NCBI GenBank assembly: GCA_025354075.1
Contig: JANXNO010000223.1
Span: 1 to 19,785, forward strand
Origin: Burkholderiales bacterium
GTDB lineage: Bacteria; Pseudomonadota; Gammaproteobacteria; Burkholderiales; Casimicrobiaceae
DNA length: 19,785 bases
Direction of reading: 5' to 3'
How positions within the stretch are numbered: the first letter of the stretch is position 1; each line of letters opens with the position of its first letter. Positions 7,099 through 16,430 of this stretch are shown piece after piece. The notes beneath the pieces are model-generated. The model worked only from the letters and a program-made list of their open reading frames with translations. It was not told where the DNA came from and did no database searches. The position numbers and the translations under genes are program-made.

Positions 7099-7310
7099 CG
7101 AACACTTCCCGTTGATTGAAATGGTGTCGCTCGCACACTCGGATCGTGTTGCCATTTTGCGTCGCGGAAAGAAGTCAGTCAACACAAGCAGCTTTTCGAC
7201 GAAACGCCTATTTCATTGCGACTCAGGACGAAATTGGTCGATAGTCGATAAATGCAATTATTTGGCTGCGACCCATATCAAATAGGGTTTTACCTAAAAA
7301 GTTGTATGTC

Positions 7311-7339
7311 TTGATCGCGTTGCCGTTTGCTTGTAAACT
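7311..7339 (+). promoter_or_regulatory. Candidate serS promoter
   Basis: TTGATC (7311-7316) and TAAACT (7334-7339) are spaced by exactly 17 bp. Transcription would start near 7346, leaving a leader of about 210 nt before the serS ATG. Confidence 0.45.
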
Positions 7340-7435
7340 ACACGCATGTTCTTGCAATTCACCACCGCACGACCACTCGCCCTTGTGAGCGTTGGCCTGC
7401 GCGTTCATCAGGGCGCTTTCAGCCGCTCCTCCCGC

Positions 7436-7450
7436 TCCCGCTAGGCGGGA
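7436..7450 (+). terminator. Short hairpin followed by a T-rich run in the serS leader
   Basis: TCCCGC (7436-7441) and GCGGGA (7445-7450) form a 6-bp GC-rich stem with a 3-nt loop, followed by CATTTCTTTTTCT. The shape suggests a weak intrinsic terminator or attenuator within the serS leader. The T-run is interrupted, so function is uncertain. Confidence 0.25.
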
Positions 7451-7550
7451 CATTTCTTTTTCTCCGTCCGCTTTTCGCTTTCGCGCGGTATTCGCATTCG
7501 CGGCCCTGCGCTCGCAACTTCCCATTTCAAAAATTCAAATACACGAGTGA

Positions 7551-8882
<1,332 letters not shown>

Positions 8883-8906
8883 CTAAATGTAGGAGCCGCT
8901 CGTCAC

Positions 8907-8924
8907 GTTACAACCTGTTACAGG
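8907..8924. promoter_or_regulatory. Tandem GTTACA boxes and a CCTGTTACAGG palindrome
   Basis: GTTACA occurs at 8907-8912 and again at 8917-8922, exactly 10 bp apart, so both face the same side of the helix. The second box is the centre of CCTGT-T-ACAGG (8914-8924). The site lies 59 bp before the start of the winged-helix/TPR gene. It has the look of a regulator site, but no promoter hexamers are convincing here. Confidence 0.3.
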
Positions 8925-8982
8925 AACGCTCTCAATTCACCGTTTCGGCGCTACAGTTCACACATAACAATGAGGTGAATCG

Positions 8983-10743
8983 ATGAGTGAACAGAGCAGC
9001 AATCTGATTCGAAACGAGCTGGAGCGCCTGCTCGACAGCGACTTCCTGCGCCGTTCGCCGAGTCACCTGCGGCTGCTGCGCTATCTGGTGGAGCGGCGCT
9101 TGGCGAATGATGATGGCGCGTTGCGCGAGATGTCAATTGGTATCGAAGTGTTTCATCGCAATCCGTCGACCTATGATCCCAAAAGCGATCCGATTGTTCG
9201 TGTGAACGTGAGCCGTTTGCGCGAACGATTGGTCAAGCATTACGCGATGTTTGAGGCGCCGCCGCAGGTGCGGATTGATTTGCCAAAGGGGCGCTATGTG
9301 CCTGAGTTCGTGGAGCTCGGCGCACGGCAACTGGCGGCACCGCGATTGCTGGTGTTGCCGTTTGTGAGTGAAGGGCGCGATGACGCGCTGGCGACGCTGT
9401 TGTTTGAGTCGACGATTGGCGAGCTGCAATCGGTGTTGCAATTGCTCGTGCTCGGCGCGCGATCTGCGCGCGCGGTGGCCGATGATGAGCCATTGGATTC
9501 GGCGCGACGCGTGAATGCGCAGGCGGTGTTGTCGTCGCGAATCGTGCGGGGGGATGAGGTGCTGCATGTTCACACCATGTTGCTGTCCGCACCGTACGGG
9601 CACATGATGGGCAGCAAGCGTTATCAGCGTTTGGCGACTGAATCGGACGCGGATTTTGTGGACCGATTGAGTCGCCAGATTCGTGAAGACTGCTTGCAGT
9701 CGCAATCAGATTTGTTGCCCGGCGAATACGTGCTGCCCGCGCAGCGCAAAGGCTTTGCGGGCGTGCCGCGCGAGGCCTCCGACGCGTTTGTGCAATCGCG
9801 CCGCGCGACTGCGTTGGGCACGGCTGAAGGACATCTGCAAGCGCGCAGTTTGCTTGAATCTGCAATCACGGCGGCGCCCGATTTCGCGATCGGGCATGCG
9901 TATCTTGCGGCTACGATGGGTAACCTGTCGATGTATGAACAGGTGACGCCAGAGACCGCGTGGCGCATCGGCAGCGCGGCTTCAAAACGTGCGCTGGAGA
10001 TTGATCCGCTGGAGCCGAGCGCGTACCTCAATTTAGCCGCCGACAAAATTTATTACGAGTACGATTTTCCGGCAGCGCGTGAACTGTTGCTCACGGCGAG
10101 GAGGCTCGCGCCGCGACATCCCGGCGTGCATATGTTGATGGGCACAGCGGCGTCATACTGCGGCGAACTGGAGGCCGCGCTGGACCATCTCGACTCCGCG
10201 CAGGAGGTCGATCCGCTGTTCCCCGCGATACGCGCCAACCGTGGCGTTGCATATTATTTTGCGGGGCAGTTTGATGACGCCAATCGCGTATTTATCGATC
10301 TGCTTACCGAGTATCCGCAACGTACTGCCACACGCGTTTCGCTCGCTGCATCGCTCACGATGTGTGGCGCGTTCGAGGCCGCGCGCAACGAGTTGAACGC
10401 GGTCATTGAGCACGATCCTGATGACTCAGGCGCACGCCTTGCGCTGGCCATCGTCAACGCTCGCGACGGCGACCAACGGCAGGCGAAAAAGATCGTGAAC
10501 GCAGTTCGTGCCAGCAGCGCGATTGAAAAGACCAATCCGTCCGCGCTGGCTGGAGCCTACGCGCAATTGGGTGATCTGGACGAGGCGATGACGTGGCTCA
10601 CGCTCGCCGCCGACTCTCACGAAGGTGGTTTTGCGGAAGTGCAGGTCGATCCGTTACTTGCGCCTTTGCTGGGGGTGGATGCGTTTCGCGCGCTGTTGTC
10701 ACGTTACGGTTTGACGGCGCGGCAAGTTGCGGTGGTTCGATAG
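8983..10743 (+). CDS. Winged-helix-like / TolB-FlgO-like / TPR repeat protein
   Basis: This is a 586-residue protein of unknown role. Residues 1 to about 108 are a domain I recognise from many uncharacterised adenylate-cyclase-like and TPR proteins: ELERLLDSDFLRRSPSHLRLLRYLVE, then IGIEVFHRNPSTYDPKSDP, then IVRVNVSRLRERL and LPKGRYVPEF (100-109). Its wing-like ending suggests DNA binding. From PRLLVLPF (120-127) to about 240 is a diverged TolB/FlgO-like nucleoside-cyclase-accessory module. Residues about 265-530 are TPR-type helix pairs (for example LEIDPLEPSAYLNLA and EAALDHLDSAQEVDPLFPAI). There is no signal peptide and no obvious membrane helix. AGGTGA 5 nt before the ATG fixes the start. 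It may be a cytoplasmic regulator; its targets are not evident. Confidence 0.8.
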   Translation: MSEQSSNLIRNELERLLDSDFLRRSPSHLRLLRYLVERRLANDDGALREMSIGIEVFHRNPSTYDPKSDPIVRVNVSRLRERLVKHYAMFEAPPQVRIDLPKGRYVPEFVELGARQLAAPRLLVLPFVSEGRDDALATLLFESTIGELQSVLQLLVLGARSARAVADDEPLDSARRVNAQAVLSSRIVRGDEVLHVHTMLLSAPYGHMMGSKRYQRLATESDADFVDRLSRQIREDCLQSQSDLLPGEYVLPAQRKGFAGVPREASDAFVQSRRATALGTAEGHLQARSLLESAITAAPDFAIGHAYLAATMGNLSMYEQVTPETAWRIGSAASKRALEIDPLEPSAYLNLAADKIYYEYDFPAARELLLTARRLAPRHPGVHMLMGTAASYCGELEAALDHLDSAQEVDPLFPAIRANRGVAYYFAGQFDDANRVFIDLLTEYPQRTATRVSLAASLTMCGAFEAARNELNAVIEHDPDDSGARLALAIVNARDGDQRQAKKIVNAVRASSAIEKTNPSALAGAYAQLGDLDEAMTWLTLAADSHEGGFAEVQVDPLLAPLLGVDAFRALLSRYGLTARQVAVVR

Positions 10744-10784
10744 CATTTTTTTGATTTAGCTTTTTGTTGAAAGCACCGTTGCAA

Positions 10785-10820
10785 TTGGGCATAGAGCGTG
10801 AAAGCAGCATAAGTCGACTT
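10785..10820 (+). promoter_or_regulatory. Weak promoter-like pair overlapped by AAGTCGACTT palindrome
   Basis: TTGGGC (10785-10790) and CATAAG (10808-10813) are 17 bp apart. The 10-bp palindrome AAGTCGACTT at 10811-10820 covers the end of the -10 box. The same palindrome forms the core of the 14-bp dyad at 2719-2732. Both hexamers are poor, so the promoter call is tentative; the shared palindrome is certain. Confidence 0.3.
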
Positions 10821-10872
10821 TAGGCTATTCGTGGGTGTAGTCCTAATGAAATAAGGGATAGAGGAAAAAGAT

Positions 10873-10901
10873 GTAGGCAGGGCAACAAGTGCCCGCCTTA
10901 C
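10873..10901. repeat. REP-like imperfect hairpin
   Basis: GTAGGCAGGGCA and TGCCCGCCTTAC flank the loop ACAAG. The outer and inner parts pair, with a two-base internal mismatch and one G-T wobble. The form resembles the short GTAGG...CCTAC-type extragenic palindromes dispersed in proteobacterial genomes. No second copy is in this window. Confidence 0.4.
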
Positions 10902-11062
10902 GCGCCGCCGTTTGTAGCGTTGTGTGGCAGCGATCCAATCGCGGCTGTCCGGTGCTTAAGTTAACGCATGCACCGCTGTGGAACCGCTGCCACAGTTTGG
11001 CTTGGCAACGCACCGCTAACATCGTTACTCATGCGGAATAAATCTCCGCCAAAGGTGCCACC

Positions 11063-12703
11063 ATGTTGCGAATCACTGAGCTTAAGCTCCCCATCAATCA
11101 CGCCGAAGCCGATCTCCCCGCTGCGCTGATCGCGCGGCTCGAAATCAAGCCGGAAGCGCTCCTGAAATTCATCGTTTTCCGTCGCGGTTACGACTCGCGG
11201 AAGAAGGCGGATATTCAACTCGTCTACACGCTGGACGTAGAGGTTGCGCCCGCGCACGAGGCATACCTGCTCAAAAAATTCCGCAAGGATTTGCACATCG
11301 GCTTGACGCCGGATACCTCGTACAAATTCGTGGCCAAGCCCGAAGTGTTCATAGGAAAAACGTTGCGTCCCGTGGTCATCGGACTTGGCCCATGCGGGAT
11401 GCTGGCGGCGTTGATCCTTGCGCAGATGGGACTCAAGCCGATCATTCTGGAGCGCGGCAAAATCGTGCGGGAGCGAACCAAAGATACGTGGGCGTTTTGG
11501 CGCAAAGGCGAGCTGGATCCCGAGTCAAACGTGCAGTTTGGCGAAGGCGGAGCGGGCACGTTCTCTGACGGAAAATTGTGGTCGCAGGTGAAGGACCCGA
11601 AGCACTACGGGCGAAAGGTTTTAGAGGAGTTTGTGAAGGCCGGTGCGCCGGAGGAAATCATGTACTCCAGCAAGCCACACGTGGGCACGTTTCGCCTCGT
11701 AAAAATGGTCGAGCACATTCGCGAAACCATTGAGTCGCTCGGCGGTGAATTTCGTTTTCAGAATAAGGTGGTTGATCTTGAACTTGAAGCGGGCGCGACC
11801 GCTGACGAACCTAATCAGATTCGTGGCATCGTGCTCGAAAACGGCGAAACGATCCGCGCCGATAACGTGATTCTCGCCATCGGGCACAGTGCGCGCGACA
11901 CCTTCCAGATGCTTTTTGATCGCGGCGTTTATATCGAGGCGAAGCCTTTCTCAATCGGCTTCCGCATCGAGCATCCGCAGGGCCTGATTGATCGCGCGCG
12001 GTTCGGGCCGAGCGCGGGCAATCCTGTGCTCGGCGCGGCCGATTACAAGCTCGTGCATCACGCCAGCAACGGTCGCGCGGTGTACAGCTTTTGCATGTGC
12101 CCGGGCGGCACCGTGGTGGCGGCGACGTCAGAGCCGGGGCGCGTAGTGACCAACGGCATGAGCCAATATTCACGCAACGAGCGCAACGCCAATGCGGGCA
12201 TCGTCGTGGGCATCACGCCGGAAGATTATCCCGGCCATGCGCTGGCCGGCATCGACTTTCAGCGGCACTGGGAGAGCAAGGCATACGAGCTGGGCGGCAG
12301 CACTTACAGTGCGCCTGCGCAACTGGTTGGCGACTTCGTGGCGGGCAATGCGTCGACCGCGTTTGGCAGTGTGCAGCCGAGCTACACCCCCGGTGTTCAT
12401 CTGACAGACCTGGCCTCAGCGTTGCCGGACTACGCGATCACCGCGATTCGCGAGGCGCTGCCCGCGTTCAACAAACAGATTCCCGGCTTTTTCATGGCTG
12501 ATGCCGTGTTGACAGCGGTCGAGACGCGCACCAGCTCGCCGATCCGCATCAAGCGCAATGATGCTGACTTGCAAAGTGTGAATGTGCGGGGCCTGTTTCC
12601 AGCAGGCGAAGGCGCAGGCTATGCCGGTGGCATCATGTCGGCGGGGATTGACGGCATCCGCGTGGCCGAGGCTATGGCACAGCACATCTTGACGCATCAT
12701 TGA
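11063..12703 (+). CDS. FAD-dependent oxidoreductase, COG2509 type
   Basis: This is a predicted cytoplasmic flavoprotein. Residues 1 to about 95 form the small N-terminal domain typical of COG2509 proteins (MLRITELKLPINHAEADL..., then FRRGYDSRKKADIQLVYTLDVEV). A dinucleotide-binding motif follows, VVIGLGPCGMLAALILAQMG (GxGxxG at 107-112), ending in the acidic/basic IILERG. Further flavoprotein blocks are NVQFGEGGAGTFSDGKLWSQ, NVILAIGHSARDTFQML, and the C-terminal FPAGEGAGYAGGIMSAGIDGIRVAEAM, which closes the FAD site. At 546 residues the length is normal. AAAGGTG before the ATG supports the start. No substrate is established for this family, and the neighbours give no hint. Confidence 0.93.
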   Translation: MLRITELKLPINHAEADLPAALIARLEIKPEALLKFIVFRRGYDSRKKADIQLVYTLDVEVAPAHEAYLLKKFRKDLHIGLTPDTSYKFVAKPEVFIGKTLRPVVIGLGPCGMLAALILAQMGLKPIILERGKIVRERTKDTWAFWRKGELDPESNVQFGEGGAGTFSDGKLWSQVKDPKHYGRKVLEEFVKAGAPEEIMYSSKPHVGTFRLVKMVEHIRETIESLGGEFRFQNKVVDLELEAGATADEPNQIRGIVLENGETIRADNVILAIGHSARDTFQMLFDRGVYIEAKPFSIGFRIEHPQGLIDRARFGPSAGNPVLGAADYKLVHHASNGRAVYSFCMCPGGTVVAATSEPGRVVTNGMSQYSRNERNANAGIVVGITPEDYPGHALAGIDFQRHWESKAYELGGSTYSAPAQLVGDFVAGNASTAFGSVQPSYTPGVHLTDLASALPDYAITAIREALPAFNKQIPGFFMADAVLTAVETRTSSPIRIKRNDADLQSVNVRGLFPAGEGAGYAGGIMSAGIDGIRVAEAMAQHILTHH

Positions 12704-13063
12704 TCGGTTTTGGGGGCCATGCTGCCGCTATGCAGCCATGAACGCGTGCCGAAGTTGGAATTTTTGGAGATCACCACTCACTCAGACTATGCCTACGTCA
12801 TGAATTGACGAAAAACTGACACAATAGAGCTAGGCGCATCACTGTCGGTGTGCCGTGCTGGCATTTGGACGTGGCAATGTCGATTTCAATTTCTTTGCGG
12901 GCGATGCTGCGTTGGCCTGACCGCTTATCTCTGGGCGACAGTGTGCGCTTGCTTTTGTCGTATATGCTGTGTCAGCGTAGGAGCGTAAACTCGGGTGGGT
13001 TGTCCTGTGCTGCACTGCGACACTGTTGTTGCAATGCAGCACTGTCGATGCTTCCGTTGCACC
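12704..13063. other. 360-bp region upstream of the T6SS operon
   Basis: There is no convincing gene. The frame of the FHA gene is open to an ATG at 12995, but that extension is Cys-rich and runs through a strong hairpin (13007-13042). A TTGACG at 12805-12810 has no good -10 box at a suitable distance. I find no sigma-54 -24/-12 element with correct spacing, although such promoters are known for some T6SS operons. Confidence 0.5.
13007..13042. repeat. 36-nt near-perfect hairpin just before the FHA gene
   Basis: GTGCTGCA (13007-13014) pairs perfectly with TGCAGCAC (13035-13042). After one mismatch the stem continues with TGC/GCA, a G-U pair, and three further pairs to a 4-nt loop (13023-13026), giving 15 pairs of 16. 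No T-run follows, so it is not a classical terminator. It ends 21 bp before the preferred ATG (13064) and would lie in the 5' leader of the T6SS operon. Confidence 0.6.
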
Positions 13064-14161
13064 ATGCTGCCTGAGTTGCGATTTGAGATTGCCGCGCTGG
13101 ATTACGTTTTCCCAGCGCTGCCTCAGTTGTGCACCTTTGGTGCAGGCGGTGGCACGTTGGGCCGCGATGAGCGCAATACGCTGGTGCTACCAGATCGTTT
13201 CAGCCGCGTTTCCCGCATGCACGCCGAGGTGACCTTCGTGCGCGGCATCCCCATCCTGAGCAACCGCAGCCGCACGCTTGTGATCAACGTGGGTGATCAG
13301 GAAATTGCGCCGGGCGACAGCTCCATCGTGCAGGACGAGGACGTGATCGAGATCGGCCCGTACTTGCTGACAGCGCGCGTGAATTACGACGTGTCGAGCC
13401 CGCCGCCAGCTCCGCCTCCAATCTCCCTTGAAGCGCATCAGGTCAACAACCAGACGCTCACTGCTGCGTTCGTAGCCGGGGCGCAATTGCCGCCGGACGT
13501 GCTCAGATCCGGCCTCACGGTTGATGCTGCTGAACTGATCGGTGGCATGCTGAGATACGCGGTGGCGGGCACCATGGACTTGCTGGCCGCGCGATCAATC
13601 ACGCAACGTGAGATTCGCCTGGGAGCACCCGAACTGTCATCGGAGCGAAATAATCCGCTGATGTTTTTGCCGAATGCCGAATCGGCGCTGGTGCAAATGC
13701 TCACCGGTCAATTGCCAGGATTTATGCATGCAACGCGCGTGATGCCCGACGCTTTTGCCGATTTGCTCGGTCACGAGGCGGGGATTAAAGCGGGCACCCA
13801 CGCCGCATTTGCCGACATCATGCGGCGACTTGATCCGCGCCAGGCGGATGGCGTGCTCGAAGGGACGCTCGTGGCCGGCGATCAGGTCGCCCCCAGTTCA
13901 GACAAAGCGCGCTGGTGGGATAACCAGAGCCAGCGCTACGCCCGTGTACTCAGTCAGGCCGAGGATAACCATCAGGCGCTTTGGGGCGATGCCTTTGTCG
14001 ATGCCTATGAAGGTACCAATGAGCAGGTGCGTCAGCACGTCTTTGAAAGCCTGCGTGCCGTGGCCGCTCAAGCGGTGCAACCCGAGCCCGCGCCGACGTG
14101 TACTAACAACGCTTCCTCATTGGTCGCCGCTAACCAGACCGAAGTATGCCTCACGTCATAG
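13064..14161 (+). CDS. tagH: T6SS-associated FHA-domain protein, TagH/Fha-like
   Basis: FHA proteins bind phosphothreonine and, in T6SS, take part in post-translational control or assembly. Counting from the ATG at 13064 (365 residues), residues about 8-100 are an FHA domain with GGTLGRDERN (G33, R34), VSRMHAEV (S50, H53) and a following NRS loop. A Pro-rich linker (PPPAPPP, near residue 112) leads to the TagH C-terminal region, whose hallmark is NNPLMF at 196-201 followed by ALVQMLTGQLPGFM and the HEAGIKAGTHAAFADIMRRLDP helix. The family is usually longer, so the linker and C-terminus are compact. The start is a judgement: ATGs at 12995 and 13034 are also in frame, none has a clear ribosome site, and 13064 gives the expected N-terminus. 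The end overlaps vgrG by 16 bp, so the two are coupled. Confidence 0.85.
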   Translation: MLPELRFEIAALDYVFPALPQLCTFGAGGGTLGRDERNTLVLPDRFSRVSRMHAEVTFVRGIPILSNRSRTLVINVGDQEIAPGDSSIVQDEDVIEIGPYLLTARVNYDVSSPPPAPPPISLEAHQVNNQTLTAAFVAGAQLPPDVLRSGLTVDAAELIGGMLRYAVAGTMDLLAARSITQREIRLGAPELSSERNNPLMFLPNAESALVQMLTGQLPGFMHATRVMPDAFADLLGHEAGIKAGTHAAFADIMRRLDPRQADGVLEGTLVAGDQVAPSSDKARWWDNQSQRYARVLSQAEDNHQALWGDAFVDAYEGTNEQVRQHVFESLRAVAAQAVQPEPAPTCTNNASSLVAANQTEVCLTS

Positions 14162-16413
14162 AAGCTCACACCCCACTTTCGCGAGACGCCCTGCAATTTC
14201 TGGAAATGCACGGCGCTGAAGCGCTGTCGAGTCTGTTTGACTTTCGCATCACCCTGGTTTCAGAACAAATCGGTATCGCGCCGAAAGCGCTCCTCGGGCA
14301 GGACATCACGCTGGCCATCGAGACCGAGAACAACGGGCCGAAACGATTTCTGAGCGGGCTCTGTACGCGATTTGCAATGACCGGGCGGCGCGGACTCTTT
14401 CACACCTACGAAGCAAGGCTCCAGCCGTCGCTGGTGCTTGCATCCCGGCGCTCGGACAGCAAAATTTTCCAGCAACAAAAAGTGCCGGATATTGTCGAGG
14501 CGGTACTCAAAAAATACGGCTTTCCGATCAAGCGAAAACTCTCGGGCAACTACCGCGTGTGGGACTACTGCGTCCAGTATCACGAAACCGACTTGAACTT
14601 CGTGTCTCGCTTGATGGAGCACGAGGGCATGTACTACTACTTTGAACACGCCGACGGTGCGCACACGCTGGTGCTGTGTGATGGGCTCGCGTCGCACGTT
14701 CCGCTGTCGCCGCGCTCTGCTGTCAATTACCTCAGCCTTGATGCAGCTGGGGCCACGGACTATGAGGAGCGCATCTACGCGTGGCGTCCGAGAGAAGAGA
14801 TGGACAGCGGCGAATACATCACTACTGATTACGATTTCACGCTGCCCAAGGCTGATCTCACCACCAAAAATAAACATCCCGCCGGGCATCAGTTTGACGC
14901 TTGGGAGCGGTTTCAATGGCCGGGCGGGTACACCGACCTGGATGAGGGCGAAACCTATGCCCGCACTCGCATGGAAGCCCTGCAAGCCGAGCAGGTGCGC
15001 GCCACCGGCGAAGGCACGTTGCGGACGCTCGCGCCTGGCTATCTCATGACCCTCGCGCGATGTCCGCGCAGCGAGCAGAACGTTGAGCATCTGATTGTTG
15101 GCATCACCTATTACCTCAAGGACAACACTTACACCACTATCGAAGCGCAAGGTGGCAGCGAATGGAATTTCAGCGTGCTGACCCAACCCAGCAACCAGCC
15201 CTACCGCCCGCAAGCGCTTACCCGCAAACCGAAAAGCCACGGCCCGCAGGTGGCAGTGGTCGTGGGCCCGCCGGGTGAAGAGATTTATACGGACGAATAT
15301 GGACGCGTCAAAGTGCAATTTCCGTGGGATCGTTACGGACAGCACAACGAGAATTCCAGCTGCTGGATGCGCGTTTCGCACCCGTGGGCGGGCTCAAACT
15401 ACGGTGCGATTCACATCCCACGAATCGGGCAGGAGGTCATCGTCGACCATATCGACGGCGACCCCGATTACCCGATCATCACCGGACGGGTCTACAACGC
15501 CGACCAGATGCCACCGTGGAGCCTCCCGGACAACAAAACGCAGTCCGGAATCTTAACGAGAAGCAGCAAGGGCGGAGCCACAGGCGCAGGCAAAAAAGCC
15601 GAACCGGGCGACGCCAACGCCATTCGCTTCGAAGATCTAAAAGGCAAAGAACAACTCTGGCTCCACGCCCAGAAAGACCAGCTCACCGAAGTAGAAAACG
15701 ACGAAGACAAATGGGTCGGCCGAGACCGCCGAAAGACCATCGATCGCGACGAGCTAAACCACATCCAGCGAGATCGCACCGAGACGGTGGATCGAAACGA
15801 AACGATCACCGTGCATGGGTGGAGAGATGAGGAGGTCGATGGCAACGAGACCATCACTATTCACTCCAACCGCAAAGAGCGCGTTGATCACAACGAAACG
15901 ATCAGCATTGGTGACAACCGCAGCGAAGACGTGGGCCAAAACGAAACGATCAAAATCGGAAGCAACCGCACTGAAACGGTCGGCAGCAACGAGAAAGTCA
16001 AGATCGGGCGTAACCAAAACCTGACGGTCGGAAGCTCGAAGACTGAGCTGATCAAACTGATGTCCACCAAAACAGTAGGCATCGCGCAGATGACCAACAT
16101 TGGCGCGGGCTACATGTTGAACGTGGGTGCCGCATGGATGACCAATGTCGGGTTCGCCAATATCGAAAACATCGGCAAGATCAAAAAAGTCTCCGTTGGC
16201 GAAACCACCACGTTTGAATCCGGAAAAAGCACAGCAATTAGCGCGGGCGAAACCATCGCCATCTCTGCGGGGAAGAGCATCGTTATTCAAGCGGGCGACA
16301 CCAGCATCACGCTTGACGCTGAGAGCGGGACGATCATTCTTAAGGCGAAAAAAATAAAAATTGACGGTGATGAGATCGTCGATGTGGACAGCCGCAAGAT
16401 TGACCTGAACTAG
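14146..16413 (+). CDS. vgrG: T6SS spike protein VgrG (Tssi family)
   Basis: The VgrG trimer caps the Hcp tube and carries effectors. The 755-residue protein has the gp27-like base (residues about 5-360, including SLFDFRITLVSEQ, FPIKRKLSGNYRVWDYCVQYHETDLNFVSRLMEHEGMYYYFEH). The gp5 OB-fold runs from about 374 (GPPGEEIYTDEYGRVKVQFPWDRYG, SCWMRVSHPWAGSNYG, PRIGQEVIVDHIDGDPDYPIITGRVYN). A long beta-helix needle follows, with six 16-residue repeats (about 534-629) and then 8-residue N/I/G turns. It ends SRKIDLN with no added enzymatic domain, so it looks structural. The start overlaps the FHA gene; GAAG lies just before the ATG. Next is a DUF2169 gene, 17 bp on. Confidence 0.97.
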   Translation: MPHVIEAHTPLSRDALQFLEMHGAEALSSLFDFRITLVSEQIGIAPKALLGQDITLAIETENNGPKRFLSGLCTRFAMTGRRGLFHTYEARLQPSLVLASRRSDSKIFQQQKVPDIVEAVLKKYGFPIKRKLSGNYRVWDYCVQYHETDLNFVSRLMEHEGMYYYFEHADGAHTLVLCDGLASHVPLSPRSAVNYLSLDAAGATDYEERIYAWRPREEMDSGEYITTDYDFTLPKADLTTKNKHPAGHQFDAWERFQWPGGYTDLDEGETYARTRMEALQAEQVRATGEGTLRTLAPGYLMTLARCPRSEQNVEHLIVGITYYLKDNTYTTIEAQGGSEWNFSVLTQPSNQPYRPQALTRKPKSHGPQVAVVVGPPGEEIYTDEYGRVKVQFPWDRYGQHNENSSCWMRVSHPWAGSNYGAIHIPRIGQEVIVDHIDGDPDYPIITGRVYNADQMPPWSLPDNKTQSGILTRSSKGGATGAGKKAEPGDANAIRFEDLKGKEQLWLHAQKDQLTEVENDEDKWVGRDRRKTIDRDELNHIQRDRTETVDRNETITVHGWRDEEVDGNETITIHSNRKERVDHNETISIGDNRSEDVGQNETIKIGSNRTETVGSNEKVKIGRNQNLTVGSSKTELIKLMSTKTVGIAQMTNIGAGYMLNVGAAWMTNVGFANIENIGKIKKVSVGETTTFESGKSTAISAGETIAISAGKSIVIQAGDTSITLDAESGTIILKAKKIKIDGDEIVDVDSRKIDLN
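15745..16032 (+). repeat. Six 48-bp coding repeats in the VgrG needle
   Basis: The encoded units are 16 residues long with the pattern xNETIxI-xxNRxExVx, for example GNETITIHSNRKERVD, HNETISIGDNRSEDVG and QNETIKIGSNRTETVG. The first (from residue 534) and last (614-629) are degenerate. Each unit equals two 8-residue strands of the gp5C-type triple beta-helix. DNA similarity between units is visible (AACGAAACGATCA recurs), consistent with tandem duplication. Confidence 0.8.
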
Positions 16414-16430
16414 GCGCGGCGTCCGAAGCT

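Larger units (their letters stand above)
10744..11062. other. 319-bp intergenic region before the FAD oxidoreductase
   Basis: No gene is visible. The region holds an A/T-rich start, the palindrome AAGTCGACTT (10811-10820), a REP-like hairpin (10873-10901), and a small stem CTGTGG/CCACAG (10975-10994). No clean intrinsic terminator follows the TPR gene. Confidence 0.6.

Noticed and set aside
7223..7525. A 100-codon minus-strand frame upstream of serS
   Set aside because: No family resemblance, Ala/Lys/Glu low-complexity start, and it overlaps the likely serS promoter and leader.
12805..12836. A sigma-70 promoter for the T6SS operon at TTGACG
   Set aside because: No acceptable -10 hexamer lies 16-18 bp downstream.
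12995..13063. Extended N-terminus of the FHA protein
   Set aside because: The extra 23 residues are Cys-rich and encoded across a strong hairpin; the ATG at 13064 gives the expected FHA N-terminus.
14260..15381. A 373-codon open frame antisense to vgrG
   Set aside because: It lies wholly inside the well-supported vgrG on the other strand; its translation is Arg/His/Val-rich with no family motif, as expected from high-GC antisense frames.
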